In this document: positions 1 to 10,922 of the stretch, piece by piece
How the letters are laid out: each line of letters begins with the position of its first letter
Numbering within the stretch: position 1 is the first letter of the stretch
NCBI RefSeq assembly: GCF_905163445.1
Contig: NC_053191.1
Coordinates: 16,678,001 to 16,742,000 of the forward strand
Reading direction: 5' to 3'
Origin: Pararge aegeria
Taxonomy: Eukaryota > Arthropoda > Insecta > Lepidoptera > Nymphalidae
DNA length: 64,000 nucleotides
Made by a program: the position numbers and the translations under genes
The notes under the pieces: model-generated
What the model was told of the DNA's origin: nothing
Database searches by the model: none
Seen by the model: the letters and a program-made list of their open reading frames with translations, nothing else

Positions 1-165
1 TCGCGCCAATATTTTTAGATTGTAGGCCACCGGAAAGTAGTCTGGTATAAAAGAGACCCCATATTCATATTTTACAGCTTTTAATCGTTTTAGTGTATCT
101 AATTACAGCAGAACATGTAATAAACTCAAACATCCATTTATTTGAACTTGCAGAACACTTTTATG

Positions 166-330
166 TATTAATTTAAGCAACTTTATTGCATAACATAGGA
201 AACACACACAGAAAACATTTATTTAAATGTAATTATGTGCAAAGGCGGCCTTATCACTAAAATTGATCTCTTCCAGGCTACCTTAACTAAGGGAATAAGG
301 CAATGAGTGACGGCAATACATAAAATTACA
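166..330 (-). mobile_element. LINE 3'-end module
   Basis: Read on the minus strand, this block carries the AAGGCCGCC / GATCTCTTCCAGGC motif pair and ends in an AATAAA-type tail. The same block in plus orientation lies at 3290-3425, with closely matching flanking sequence (GTGTTTCC, TTATGCAATAAAG). It is the 3' end of a non-LTR retrotransposon; the link to a LINE ORF is shown by the longer copy at 24641-25588. Confidence 0.6.
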
Positions 331-2512
331 TACATTTACACACTAAAAAATACATACATATTTAAATGAAATAATAAATGTAATAATACACATGTATATA
401 CAAAATTACACATACATACACATATAGTATTAACATATTTATAGTAACAACCAGTGCCTGCTTACACGACTTTTAAAAATCTCCAGGGACTCAGAACATC
501 GAATGTCATCATGTCATCATTCCACAGCGTTGCCGCTTTTACAGTAAAGTACTTACAATATTTTCTCCGGTGGATCGCGGAGAGGCTTTAATTAACTATT
601 AAAAGATAACTTCTTCAATGTACCCTTGACACTTCTGTCCCTCTTTTTCCCCGCCATTTTTTATGACTTTGGTTCCTGTCATTTTGAATTCCAAATAAAA
701 CGTATATCGACCACAGATTATGCATAATTTTGACCAGTTTGCATTAAAATACCTTTTTTAATTAACCAAACATACACGCAAAGGCAAATTTGCTAACAGG
801 TATAAGTGTATCCAATAAAGGTTTTCATTTTGTGATGAGACTTTAAATAGCAAAAAATACGGTCTGGAAAACCCTTATTTTTAATATTTATAAACCAAAT
901 TATAATGAGCCACAGGTAATTTAAATTGTATAGAGAAGAAAAACAGTTTGTTGGTTCCAATTTCGGAACCCTAGCGACTTGGTCCCCGACTTCTGACGTC
1001 ATGCGTGGGCTCGCACCACGTTCTCGGAAGTATGCGGACTAATCACGATCCGTAACCCTTTCACTCCAATCGTCGCCTGAGCCGAGGTTCGGCCTCACAT
1101 GAGGCGCCCTCAGGCCGACGATCCCTTCGCTTGTTCGAGCCCTAGGGTTCACACTCATCCTGGCAGAGCCCCATTCCGAGGCTCGCCAACAACACACAAT
1201 AAGAAAAAAAAAGTAGCATGACCTACTTCGAACGTGTTTGGGGCACACAAACCTTGAGTCACGAATATACCTACAACATCAGTCAACAAGTAAACCGTAT
1301 ATAAGTAAAATTGTAAGTTATGAGTAAAATTATTAGGACAATTGGTTTGCTAAGGTAGCAGAACAGGTAGGCATGAAACACGACGTAAATAGAAAAGCGC
1401 CTGCGGTCAAAAAAAAGAAAACGAATCTTCCGAGCGACATTATTGCTATTTTTTTTTTAAGCAAAACATTACTTTATTTTCAACTAGTTTGCTTCTTAAA
1501 TAGTTGTCAGACTGACAGCCTAAAATTCATACGGATAAGAATGGTTTTTTGGAAGCCTAAATACTAGATCCGAATTAAGTTTTGATTAAATAATACTACA
1601 TTCATGTTCATGATCAGTACAAGATGGCTTTAAAAATGTTATCACTTATAACTTTGTTATCACCATTTATTTTAAATGACAATGTGAGATGACTGTTTTT
1701 TGGAAAAAAAACCGTGTGTGTGTACTAATGTACACGCGTTAGAATCTATACCTACTTCTTTGGCGTAACAAGATAAAAATTTAACAAGTTTTTCAATTCT
1801 ATCTTTCGCATCATTCTAAGTTTGTAGAAGAAATACTGACAATAGAAAAAAAGGTATTTAATATATTGAAAGTTTTACTATAACGCATTATCTAGATATC
1901 TCATTATCGGACATCCAAGTATCACGCAACACGATTTTAGACTTTGTACAATTTAATCAATTAAATCACCGGAATGAGCAGACTATGACAATTAAAAGTG
2001 TACCCTGTCAAACCTTCTTTTGAAAAACTAAAATTTTACTATAGCTTACTTCAGGGTGTCGGTTTTTTGCGACGGTGTGCGCGCGAATCATAAAAATTAA
2101 CTCTTATCATTTTTTCCTAACGCGCCAAAAGAACTATAACTTCAATAATCACTCAATTGATTTACTTCAATTCATCAATTCACAGGTTTACCAATCGGGG
2201 CAAATTTCATGCTAGTCCAAGTTTAAAAAAAAGTATAACCTGCCTATCATCTAAAACTATTCAGTAAAACCGTATATACCTATGATAAATTATGCCGCGA
2301 TATACGTCCACACGATCAGTAGGTATAATAATAATTTTATGAATCCCTAGTAGGTACACTTATATAGTCCCACTATCTGTCTGTAAAACCCCGGCTAAAT
2401 CAGTTCTGGTACACAGAGTTAAATTAAGATGTACGTATATAATTAATTGAGTTATCGTTGAAATAATCGAATCATCAATAACAAAATAATGTGTGTAAAA
2501 TTTATGTCATTA
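331..2512. other. Intergenic, no gene recognised
   Basis: AT-rich sequence with no exon-like or family-like reading frame. The only compositionally distinct part is a GC-richer block at about 955-1235, which contains short inverted and repeated CGAGG/CCTCG-type words and a run of A at its right edge. It may be the 3' part of a non-LTR element, but nothing in it allows a family assignment. Confidence 0.4.
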
Positions 2513-2858
2513 CTAGCTTCTGCCCGCGACTTTGTCTGCATAGACTTCAGAATTGTGTCTAAAGCTTCGCTCAGTAATCATTTTTATTCTTACCACGGGA
2601 ACTAATTGACAGATCGTTATAGAAAGCACATGTCTGACATGCATAACAAATTCAAACGGTCTGCCCGCGGCTTAGCTCGTAAACAATTTTTATTTTTCCA
2701 TTGGGAACTGCTTAAGGAATCGGAATAAAAGGTAGCCTATATTCTTTTCCGTATCAGACGCTGCATGCATGCCAAATTTCATCCATATCCGTTCAGCCGT
2801 TTTTGCGTGATTGAGTAACAAACATCCACACTTTCACATTTATAATATTTATTATATT
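2513..2858 (-). mobile_element. Degenerate Helitron-like element
   Basis: On the minus strand the element ends in a GGGCAGAAG-type stretch followed by CTAG and a host T at 2512-2516. The other end has the usual ATTATAAATG block but no clear 5'-TC. Abuts the next copy directly. Confidence 0.55.
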
Positions 2859-2859
2859 A

Positions 2860-3237
2860 CTAGCTGTTGCCCGCGACTTAGTCTGCGTTTGATATTGTTT
2901 TTTATGTGGCATTCAATTAAGTTTGTAGTTCTAAAAAAATTAAAGTATTTAGTATCGCTACGCCTTAAATGAGGGGTTTGCTGCTGTCCGCTGAGGAGTC
3001 CTCTATCTCCAACCACATTCATCTACACAGTTTGAGCAAAATAAAACACATATTATATCGTCAAACACTTTCATCGCCTCTCCCAAAGGAACCGAGTTTA
3101 ATGTTTGGACAAAAAGTACCCTATATTACTTCTAGCACTTCCAAGAATATGTGTACAAAGTTTCATGAGGATCGGTTAAGTAGTTTCTAAGTGAAAGCGT
3201 AACAAACTTACATTGCCATTTATAATATTAGTAGGGA
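2860..3237 (-). mobile_element. Non-autonomous Helitron
   Basis: Minus-strand copy that starts with TCCCTACTAATATTATAAAT near 3237 and ends in GTCGCGGGCAACAG-CTAG at 2860, followed by host T. It shares an interior with the plus-strand copy at 7488-7921, including the CTCAGCGGACAGCAGC segment. No Rep/helicase coding sequence, so it is non-autonomous. Confidence 0.75.
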
Positions 3238-3289
3238 AGTAGGATAGGATATGTACCTATAGAATTGTGATTTCCCATCACTCATTGCA

Positions 3290-3425
3290 TTATTCCAGTA
3301 ACAGTCAGCCTGGAAGAGATCACGTTTAGTGATAAGGCCGCCTTTTGCAAGTAATTATATTTAAGTAAGTGTTTCCTGTCTGTCTTTCCTATGTTATGCA
3401 ATAAAGTTGTTTAAATAAATAAATA
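3290..3425 (+). mobile_element. LINE 3'-end module
   Basis: Contains GCCTGGAAGAGATC and GATAAGGCCGCC and ends in AATAAAG followed by a short AAAT-type tail. It is the inverted counterpart of 166-330. Confidence 0.6.
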
Positions 3426-3570
3426 ACCTTTAAGAGACCACTGCTGGACTAGAGGCACCTCCCAACAGGAGGTTTTACCCATAATGACCAAGCTGGGGGG
3501 ACGGGTTGGTGATCACAGTAGATGGTCGTAGTAGGACAGAGGACGCTGTGGCCCATTCTCCCCTTTATAA
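3426..3570 (-). repeat. Repeat D copy
   Basis: Carries the CTGCTGGACTAGAGG / CCTCCCAACAGG block and the GGGTTGGTGATCAC block. Related sequence occurs at 9416-9600, 16433-16790 (part), 43400-43560, 55530-55670 and 58470-58620. Class not determined. Confidence 0.5.
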
Positions 3571-3575
3571 CAATA

Positions 3576-3939
3576 CTAGCTGACCCGCGCAACTTCGTCT
3601 GCATCAAATCGGTTATTATCGGGTTTAATATCTTTTAGCATTTCTATACCCGTTATAACGTCTAAACAATAGATCCAATTTGAATAATTTAAAGAGAAAT
3701 TATTATTTATTTGGATCTGATAGGAATGTCACCATCTTAGATTGTACCCGTGTTTTGATTGACAAATTATAACAAAAAGCGGTTATTGTGTCCTAACAAT
3801 TAGGCATTTAGCCTCCCAGACTTTTTTGTAGGTAATAATGATTACTTTAAACATGTCAATCCATCCATCCATACATACATACATCCATCCATCCATACAT
3901 CCTTACTCACAAACTTTCGCATTTATAATATAAGTGGGA
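3576..3939 (-). mobile_element. Helitron, both ends present
   Basis: On the minus strand it begins TCCCACTTATATTATAAAT at 3939 (host A at 3940) and ends CTAG at 3576 (host T at 3575). It contains a CATC/CATA microsatellite at about 3858-3903. TC/CTAG ends and A/T flanks are the established Helitron signature. Confidence 0.75.
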
Positions 3940-4410
3940 TGTACGCATGCATTGCTGTCCCATAATATGCTTTGCGACTCGCTGTTATCTGTGAATAGTT
4001 ATGTCCTTTATCTCCGACAATATATTTTATCCGATCTTCATTAAAATACACAATACATGCTTGACAGTATACACTTTCAAATAAAAAAAGAATTATTAAA
4101 ATCGGTTCAAATTTAACGGAGCTTTGAATTAAAATTGATAAAATTTTTCATCTCATTTCCCGGGAGAAGTTTATTGTTTATCGGGATAAAATGTAGCCTA
4201 TATGTTGACCAGGAATATCAGCTACCACTATACCAAATTTTATTTGAATCCGTTCAGTAGTTTTCACGCTCTGCCCGGATAAAATCAAAATCTGTTTTGG
4301 ACTCAGTATCGATTATAAAGCATCCTTCGGTCAAAATTTTCAAAATATATTAAATGCACAGAAACCTTCCAGTTACAGTTTTATTATAAGTATAGATAAT
4401 CTTAGAAAAC

Positions 4411-4732
4411 CAAAACATTCATCACATCAACCCATTACCGGCCCATTGCAGAGCACGGGTCTCCCACAATGAGAAGGGGTAAGGCCGTATTCCACCACTG
4501 GCCCAGTGCAGATTGGTGGACTCCACACACCTTTGAGAACATGACGTAGGACTCTCAGGCATGCTGGTTTCCTAACGCTTTCCTTCATCGTTGTAGCAAG
4601 AAATATTTTTAATTACTTATAACGCACATAACTTAAAAGAGTTCTGGTTCTGGTGCGTTCTGGGATTCGAACTGTTTCCCCTGTAAGTGAAGTTGAGCTA
4701 ATACCTACTCAATACCGCTATCACCGCTTCCA
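4411..4732 (-). mobile_element. SINE-B copy
   Basis: Near full-length minus-strand SINE. The tRNA-like head at its right end reads as GCGGTGATAG (box A region) and a diverged box B. The body contains AACGCACATAACTT and GGCCCAGTGC, and the ATGAT-type tail lies on the left. A cleaner plus copy is at 39823-40145. Confidence 0.7.
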
Positions 4733-5009
4733 AAAGCAAAACATTAAAATACTAGTGGATACGAACATTCATCGACTGACTATAAAAGGACATAAATTGG
4801 TAATATCACCATATTGTCTTAGAAAAGTGCAGAAAACTGTGGGGCTTATAATATATGCTTTTATAATATGATACCGAAGGTAATAGATTACCTTTACGTA
4901 AGTTTAAAGAATGTATATAAAACTCATTTTAAAATTTCGGAGTTACCTTTGATGAATTTCTTAGTGACAAGGTTACTCGGAAGCAAGCCACACCGCTTCC
5001 ATCTCACAC

Positions 5010-5262
5010 GAGTTAGAACAACTACTGTTAAATAATAAAATGATGTTGGAAAAGACCAACTGCTGAGTTTCTTGCTGGCTTCTTCTCGGTAGAATCTTCC
5101 TTCCGAACCGGTTGAAGAGTCACTACAAGCAGACATACTTGACGTTTCAAAAGTGCTTATAATTTGGGCCTTTTCAAAACAGTGCGCCGCAGAAAGTACC
5201 AGGCCCTCAGCAATCACTGCGCCCCCACAGTGATGTTCGAATGTCAATAAATGAATTTTGAA
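5010..5262 (-). repeat. Repeat C copy with exon insert
   Basis: Minus-strand copy of the block that runs from CAAAATTCATTTATT through AAGCACTTTTGAAACGTCAAG to a conserved GGTTCGGAAGG segment; compare 8392-8750. The stretch that normally joins CATTTATT to AGGCC is replaced by 80 bp of protease exon 2 (5169-5248). Confidence 0.7.
5169..5248 (-). pseudogene. Captured fragment of serine-protease exon 2
   Basis: Eighty bases match protease exon 2 (22203 down to 22124) without indels and with five substitutions by eye. The frame is still open and includes the CGGAVIAE and LSAAHC segments, so the catalytic-histidine motif survives. The copy lacks the acceptor and first residues of the real exon, and the real donor GATAAG|GTATG is replaced by GAAAAGGCC, which cannot serve as a donor. 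There are no other protease exons nearby: the true gene ends 10 kb away at 15606. It is therefore a non-functional exon fragment, not a second gene. Short matches of ATT and AGG to the host repeat at the two joints suggest a templated or microhomology-mediated insertion (inference). Confidence 0.85.
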
Positions 5263-6387
5263 TTGGAGTCGACTCGTAAAGCACCCGTGGTAAGAGATGT
5301 GGTGATAACTGAATTATGATTTGCTGTTCGCCACGAGGCATATTAATCGTACATAATAAGCTAATTATTGTAATAAATTACAGGCAGGTACAAAGATTCC
5401 CTTATTAGTATGTCTGTTCGTTTGTTTACTTGTTTGCGCAGAGCTTGTATCCTGGAGACGGACATAGATTTTTTATCTGAGTAACACACTGAACTAACTA
5501 TGAACTGGATCTGGCTTCCGTAGGATTTTTAAAAATAAGGTAAATATCGATAAATAAGGTACCAACCTGGGTTATCTCGCTCTTTCAGTTTTTACTATCA
5601 AAAACTGAGGGTTACATACGTTGGAATTCTTTTTTCTGTCTAGAATTTAGTTATTCACTTTTTGTCTGGAAAACTTTTACTTTAGAACACAAACACAAGA
5701 CACAATACGTTTAACATAATAAATAACTGCAAAAGTAAAGCTGAAACGTCAAATAATGCAACATATTTCTCTTAATACCGTATTTATCGCTTATATCTTA
5801 CTTACCGTCGAATTTGGTTTGACAGTGAATATAAAAACACTCTCATATTCTTATTCTTGCTGATTCAGTCCAACTTGATAAGGGTATGGCAGTTCTGGTC
5901 AGATTTTTTAGGTCAGATCGTCCGCGGCTGCTTCGTCACACACACCACACCCTTATAACCTCCCTAACGCAACAGTGAGCGCTATGAATTTAAGTAGGAG
6001 ATTTCGGGTTTATCCCCGCAGAGTCTCCTCCCACAATGAGAAGGGGTTGCGTGCTGGGATTCAAACTCGACCCCCCGAATTATTAAGCACTATTCCACAT
6101 AAACTTTAGGGAAATCATATAAATATTATTTTTAAGTGTTTCTTTTTTGTTTCAACTTTAATTTTACCTTTACTTTCTGTTTAATTTAATTCCAAGTTGT
6201 GTACACATACTTTGGGTTGTAGTTTAGAACAAAACTTGTTATTACTTATATTTAGATCTTCTTTTAGTTATTACCTGTTTTGTGTACCTAATAACAATAA
6301 ACGAATAAACAAAAGAAAGTAAAATCGAGCTCCTACCTACGGGCTATCACATGTTATTTAGCTTTTAATTTAATTAAATTTAAACCA
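5263..6387. other. Intergenic, no gene recognised
   Basis: AT-rich. A short SINE-B-like tail (CCACAATGAGAAGGGGTT) lies near 6030-6060. No exon-like frame seen. Confidence 0.4.
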
Positions 6388-6503
6388 ATTAGGGGTATGA
6401 CTACCATATTTTCTAACAGCTAGCCCGCTTCCATCTTAGACTGCATCTTCACTTACGAGGTGAGCTTGCATTCAAGGGCTAACTTGTGGTGGAATAAAAA
6501 AAA
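6388..6503 (+). mobile_element. SINE-A 3' fragment
   Basis: The 3' part of SINE-A: GGGGTATGACTACCATA, TTAGACTGCATC, CAAGGGCTAACTTG, then an A-rich tail. The tRNA head is missing. Confidence 0.6.
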
Positions 6504-6527
6504 ACCTCTATGAAACATTACGTATAA

Positions 6528-6740
6528 TCTATATATAAAAGTGAAAGTGTGTGGGTATGTTCCGTATAGGCCCCGAAACGGCTGGACCGATTTCAATGAA
6601 ACTTTCAGGGAATCTCCGGATTGACCTGGCGAGTAATCCTGTAAAGTTTGGTGACGATCGCAGCCCTCCTATTTTTGAACTGTCAAACTGTCAAATACAG
6701 CTTTTATTTACTATGATGATATTCTATTTTTAGGTGTACA
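6528..6740 (+). mobile_element. Helitron 5' portion
   Basis: Begins A|TCTATATATAAAAG and continues with GGCTGGACCGATTTC. It is closely similar to the first 200 bases of the complete Helitron at 33423-34015 on the opposite strand. The 3' end was not found here. Confidence 0.65.
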
Positions 6741-6903
6741 TGTAGTGAAGTGTGTGGTGCAAACAGCCGCAAACAATCCTGCTTTATAGGAAGTTATATA
6801 AATAAAAGTAAATTTGACCAACGTCGCCACGGAGGCGCTGCGCCTGGCGAGTGCACTTCTTGCTCAGTGCATCGTGCATTATATCAGTGTCTACACTCTA
6901 CTG

Positions 6904-7161
6904 CACGGCTAGCATGGGTAGGAGACAATTATCTCCCCGGGGAAAGGATAAAAATGTATCTTCTCCCACAGCTTTATCAACTCTCAGAGCACTGGTGCAC
7001 AAGTGAAAATAATATCCAAATAATATATGTGTATAAAATAAACGGGTGTAAACTTCTCCTATTCCATGTACCAGTGATATAGTTGGACACGTTAATTATA
7101 TCCCCTGTCAGGGTATATCATCGGGGGATATTATTTTTATCTCCTGCCCACGCTAGCCCTG
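6904..7161. mobile_element. MITE-X copy (258 bp)
   Basis: Inverted terminal repeats: CACGGCTAGCATGGGTAGGAGA at the left (positions 6904-6925) and the complement of a TCTCCTGCCC / GCTAGCCCTG stretch at the right. CTG occurs directly on both sides, consistent with a 3-bp target duplication. No coding capacity. Other copies: 30570-30795 and 59540-59796. Confidence 0.65.
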
Positions 7162-7487
7162 CTGAGCGGTTTAATATAAAGTGAGCACATAAGGCCCCTT
7201 CACACTTCTATTAGTGATTAGGCGAGTTCATAAATTTTCTGTGAGATTTCCAGGGGGGAGGCAGATGCCCTAACGTACCTTATACCTGATCATATAAGTC
7301 TTTTGCCATACCTCAAGTAACAAGGGTGTTTACTTATGCTTTATTACATTTCGAGAACGCTAACAATACGACTTTGGCGGACATTCATTCAATTGTTATG
7401 AGTTAAGGTCGTAGTGGTCAGCTTATTAGATTATAACGTGCAAATGATGTACCAAAAACGTGACAGAACTAGACGTAACATTTAAAC

Positions 7488-7921
7488 TCTACTAATATTA
7501 TAAATGTCAATGTAAGTTTGTTTGTTACGCTTTCACGCAAAAACTACTTAACCGATCCTCATGAAACTTTGTACACATATTTATGGAAGTGTAAGAAGTA
7601 ATATAGGATACTTTTTATCCAGACATTAAGCTCGGTTCCTTTGGGAGTGGGGATGAGTGTTTGACGATTTTACACCATAACTCCGACAAATTATAACCGA
7701 TTTAAATAATTATTTTTGTACTATAGAGCTTATAATATATGTTTAATTTTGCCTAAACTGTGGTTGAGATAGCGGACAGAACTCCTCAGCGGACAGCAGC
7801 AAACCCCTCATTTAAGGCTTAGCGATACAGAATACTTTAAATCTTTTCAGATCTACAACTAAATTTAATGCTACATCAAAAAACAATATCAAACGCAGGC
7901 GAAGTCGCGGGCAACAGCTAG
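7488..7921 (+). mobile_element. Non-autonomous Helitron
   Basis: Starts TCTACTAATATTATAAATG and ends GTCGCGGGCAACAG-CTAG followed by T. Same family as 2860-3237 and 53553-53910. Confidence 0.75.
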
Positions 7922-8391
7922 TATACCTATAAAATGTCCATTAATTAATGTTATGATTTAGTATGAACTTGATTTTATTTCGTTTACCGGATGTTATCCG
8001 GTCGTATTATATTGATAAGATTTTATTTTGTCATGTAAACTTTTATTCGCTTATCTTCAAAATAACTAATTTACCGACCCACCGCTTCTCATCGCCTGCC
8101 AGTGTTTCAACTATAAGTATTTCTGACTTTACTCGGCTTCTTAAAGTTGTATCGTGATATTAATTATAGCTTGGGGTATAAATAAAAATACACTTTCCGA
8201 CTATTAAAATTCTTTACCTTATTATTAGTTTATATTGTAGTTAATCAGTATTAAGGTCTACATTCACAGGTAAGTGATAATTTGCAAGTTAATATAACTT
8301 CCGCCCGTCACACATGCAATCAGTCGATGCGATCGATTGCTATGCCTCGTTTGCTTCGGGACGTAGAAACACAGAAGGCTCGTGCAAGGAG

Positions 8392-8750
8392 AATTCAAAA
8401 AATTCAAAATTCAAAATTCAAAATTCAAAATTCATTTATTTCAAGTAGGCCTAATATAAGTACTTTTGAAACGTCAAGTCTGTCTGTTTGTAGTGATTCT
8501 ACCACCGGTTCGGAAGGCAGATTCTACCGAGAAGAAGCCGGCAAGAAACTCAGCAGTTGCTCTTTTCCAACATCAACAATTTACATTTTGCATTTTAACA
8601 TTCATTTTTCTATCTTGTGAGAGCTGAAAGCGGAGCCGGATGCTTCCAAGCAACCTTGTCATTAAAAAAAACATCAATTGTATAGTAACCTCGCTGTAAT
8701 AAATGTGTTTTAACAAATTCTTTAAACTTGTGCATTGGCAGGTCCAAAAT
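8392..8750 (+). repeat. Repeat C copy
   Basis: Opens with a short direct array of AATTCAAA units, then CATTTATTTCAAGTAGGCC (the uninterrupted form of the site that holds the exon fragment at 5.2 kb). It continues through the GGTTCGGAAGG and GAAGCCGGCAAG segments. The open frame across it is a by-product of the repeat and is not a gene. Confidence 0.65.
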
Positions 8751-9415
8751 CACCTCCAGTCAGTAGTTTGTGACAATGTATGTGCATGTCGTAAGCACCA
8801 GTTACATTTGCAAATATTAACGGGCGGTATGTAAACAGAATAGCAAGAAACTCGTGCAAGACTTGCTAGAGTGTTCTTGCATCTCCGAGGTCTCCTGTGA
8901 TGTAGGTATTTGTATATAGACGTGCAATTTGCACAATGGTATTACAGTAAAGACTAATACGTATTTTGACAAAAATCGCAAAAATTACATTTAATATTTT
9001 TGTTAATTAAGGGTTAGGTTAACTTTTAGGTTACTCCGTGTGACCCCGGGTGGGCCATTGTGTAATATTTAGATCCTAATAACTAATAACGTACTAAATT
9101 TATATTTTATTTTCTTTTATAAAGTTCATAAAACTTCATAAAAAATACTTTATTTAATTTAGGTACGGTATATGGAGTATATAGGATTACGTAAACGATA
9201 AAAGAACTTATGTGAGTAAGTATTTCTCTAAGCAAGTTGTTTTTTTTAAATAGATTCAAAGGGTGATGTGTGATGATTGTAATAAAAAAGAACACCCGGC
9301 TTAATTTATTGTGGGCTTCTTGCTTTAGTTTTAAGCACACTATGCACATCTATGCGACTATTTGAATAAAAAAATATTCTTCGACTTAGTGTGCGTTTGT
9401 CTAATAATTGAATGC
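8751..9415. other. Intergenic, no gene recognised
   Basis: AT-rich. About 9205-9330 resembles, in inverted form, the AACACCCGGCT / CACCATCTCACATTGTC block found twice at 47968-48245 and 48625-48927. Confidence 0.35.
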
Positions 9416-9600
9416 AGTTATCACCGACCCCGTACCCCTCTTCTTCCTACGAGTGTCGTACGAGGCGACCAAGGGGGCCTAACATTGAACAGGCAGCGGC
9501 GTCCTCTACTATCGTCCACTGCGATCACCAACCCGTCTGCCCAGTGTGGCGATGATGGACCTTTAGTCCAGCAGTAGACTGTGTTAGGCAAAATAAAAAC
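9416..9600 (+). repeat. Repeat D copy
   Basis: Contains GTGTCGTACGAGGCGACC, GCGATCACCAACCCGTC and CCAGTGTGGCGAT, shared with the other repeat D copies. Confidence 0.5.
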
Positions 9601-10078
9601 GACATATGGTGGACATTTATTTTCATGGCACCGCCTGGGACTTGCAATCACGTTTTTGTGCACTTACAAAAACGTGAGCACCAGTAGATACCTACATTAA
9701 CTTTATCTGTACGTAATTGTATATGTAATTTATCGCATAAAAGATGTCAACATAATTTGTAGGTATGCACTTAACATTTTTAATAATGTAAATACAACGA
9801 TAACATTGGTTGACCTGCTGATTCGTATTAATACAATTTAAACACTAAATCGACGAACAAGTAATTTTATAGGTTTTCTCAATAATGTTTTAACACGGGC
9901 CCTTAAAGGTTTTAATCGCCTTGGCTAAACAATAGGCTTGATTTTCTATAAGGTCTACATACTAGGACCATAAAAAAAAAGCGAATAACGTCACTGCCTA
10001 CAGCTAGGCATCTCTATATCAAAATCTGATCAGAATTAATGTTTAGAACGATGATCAGAATATTTTATTCAAGTTGTC

Positions 10079-10300
10079 AGGCACTTAAGGTGCCCATTTA
10101 CAGGCAAGCCGTCGCAGCAATCGATTGCACAAAGATCGCAGCGATCCTATGATTGTAGTCCTTGCAGGTAGTAGGTAAGGCACTTAAGGTACCCATTAAC
10201 AGGCAAGTCATCGCAGCGATCCTTCAATTGTTATTCTTTTAGAGGCACTTAAAGTCCCAATCTGTCGCAGCGATCGGTTGCACAAAGATCGCAGTTCGCT
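10079..10300 (+). repeat. Three partial direct repeats
   Basis: AGGCACTTAAGGT-type starts recur at about 10079, 10178 and 10242. Each is followed by a GTCGCAGCGATC-like word, and two also carry TTGCACAAAGATCGCAG. The unit is diverged and irregularly spaced. Flanks 9601-10078 and 10301-10807 hold no recognised gene. Confidence 0.5.
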
Positions 10301-10807
10301 TTGTGACTTTCGTCCTAGTACTGAACGGTCACGACTAATCACTACTTCACTCAGTACGTTTGCTTTACATTTCATCCCACGAGAAACTCGTGCTTACGCG
10401 AGTGTACTTGCAGGGAAACGCTCCCGATTGCATGCAATCTTCGCCTTCGATATAGGCGTTTGGGTATACCGAACTATCCGTCGTAAGCTTAAACGCAAGT
10501 CCTTCACTGTACATGGTTTACATACACCTAAGTCGAAAGTGATTCCCATAGATTAAAGTGGCAGCGGGCGGGGCGGGAATGGTGACCTCGCGTCGGTAAA
10601 CACAGCGTTGGTAGCTATAAATAAAAAAGTAATATAGTTTCCGATTACTTGTTTGAGGACAGCAGTTCTTGAGAGATGCATTGCTGCGATTTGCGTGCAA
10701 TAGATCGCCGACTGATCAAGATTGAATGGACAAGACCGATTACCACAGAAGATACGATACGATACGTTACATACCTCGAAAAGTTACGGAATAGGAAAAA
10801 AGCTTTA

Positions 10808-10922
10808 GGTTTGTGTGGGGCTTAGGCCATGGCTAGTTACAACAAAGTCGTGCCGTTCAGCGAGTTGGCGTTTCGGTACGATGGCGCGGTGATACCGATT
10901 AGAGGTATGGGCTTAATATAAT
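10808..10922 (+). mobile_element. SINE-A internal fragment
   Basis: Segment GGCTAGTTACAAC...GCGATTTGGCGTTTCGGTACGATG-like, as in the copies at 24059-24370 and 30405-30840. The short ATG-initiated frame in it is part of the SINE. Confidence 0.55.

Noticed and set aside
4924..5247. 107-residue minus-strand frame with HHCGGAVIAE...SAAHC, looking like a protease gene
   Set aside because: Only 80 bases are protease-derived; the rest translates repeat C, and acceptor and donor are both missing.
6551..6733. Conserved 60-residue open frame shared with 33745-33987
   Set aside because: Both lie in the 5' region of the same Helitron family; similarity comes from common descent of the element and no protein motif is visible.
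8282..8620. 112-residue open frame
   Set aside because: It spans repeat C, which gives the same peptide-like string wherever it is inserted; no start context or splice structure.
10079..10300. CRISPR-like spacing of short repeats
   Set aside because: Three irregular, diverged units in a eukaryotic genome with no associated genes.
10828..10922. ATG-initiated frame beginning MASYNKVVPFSEL
   Set aside because: The sequence is a SINE-A segment found repeatedly in the window.
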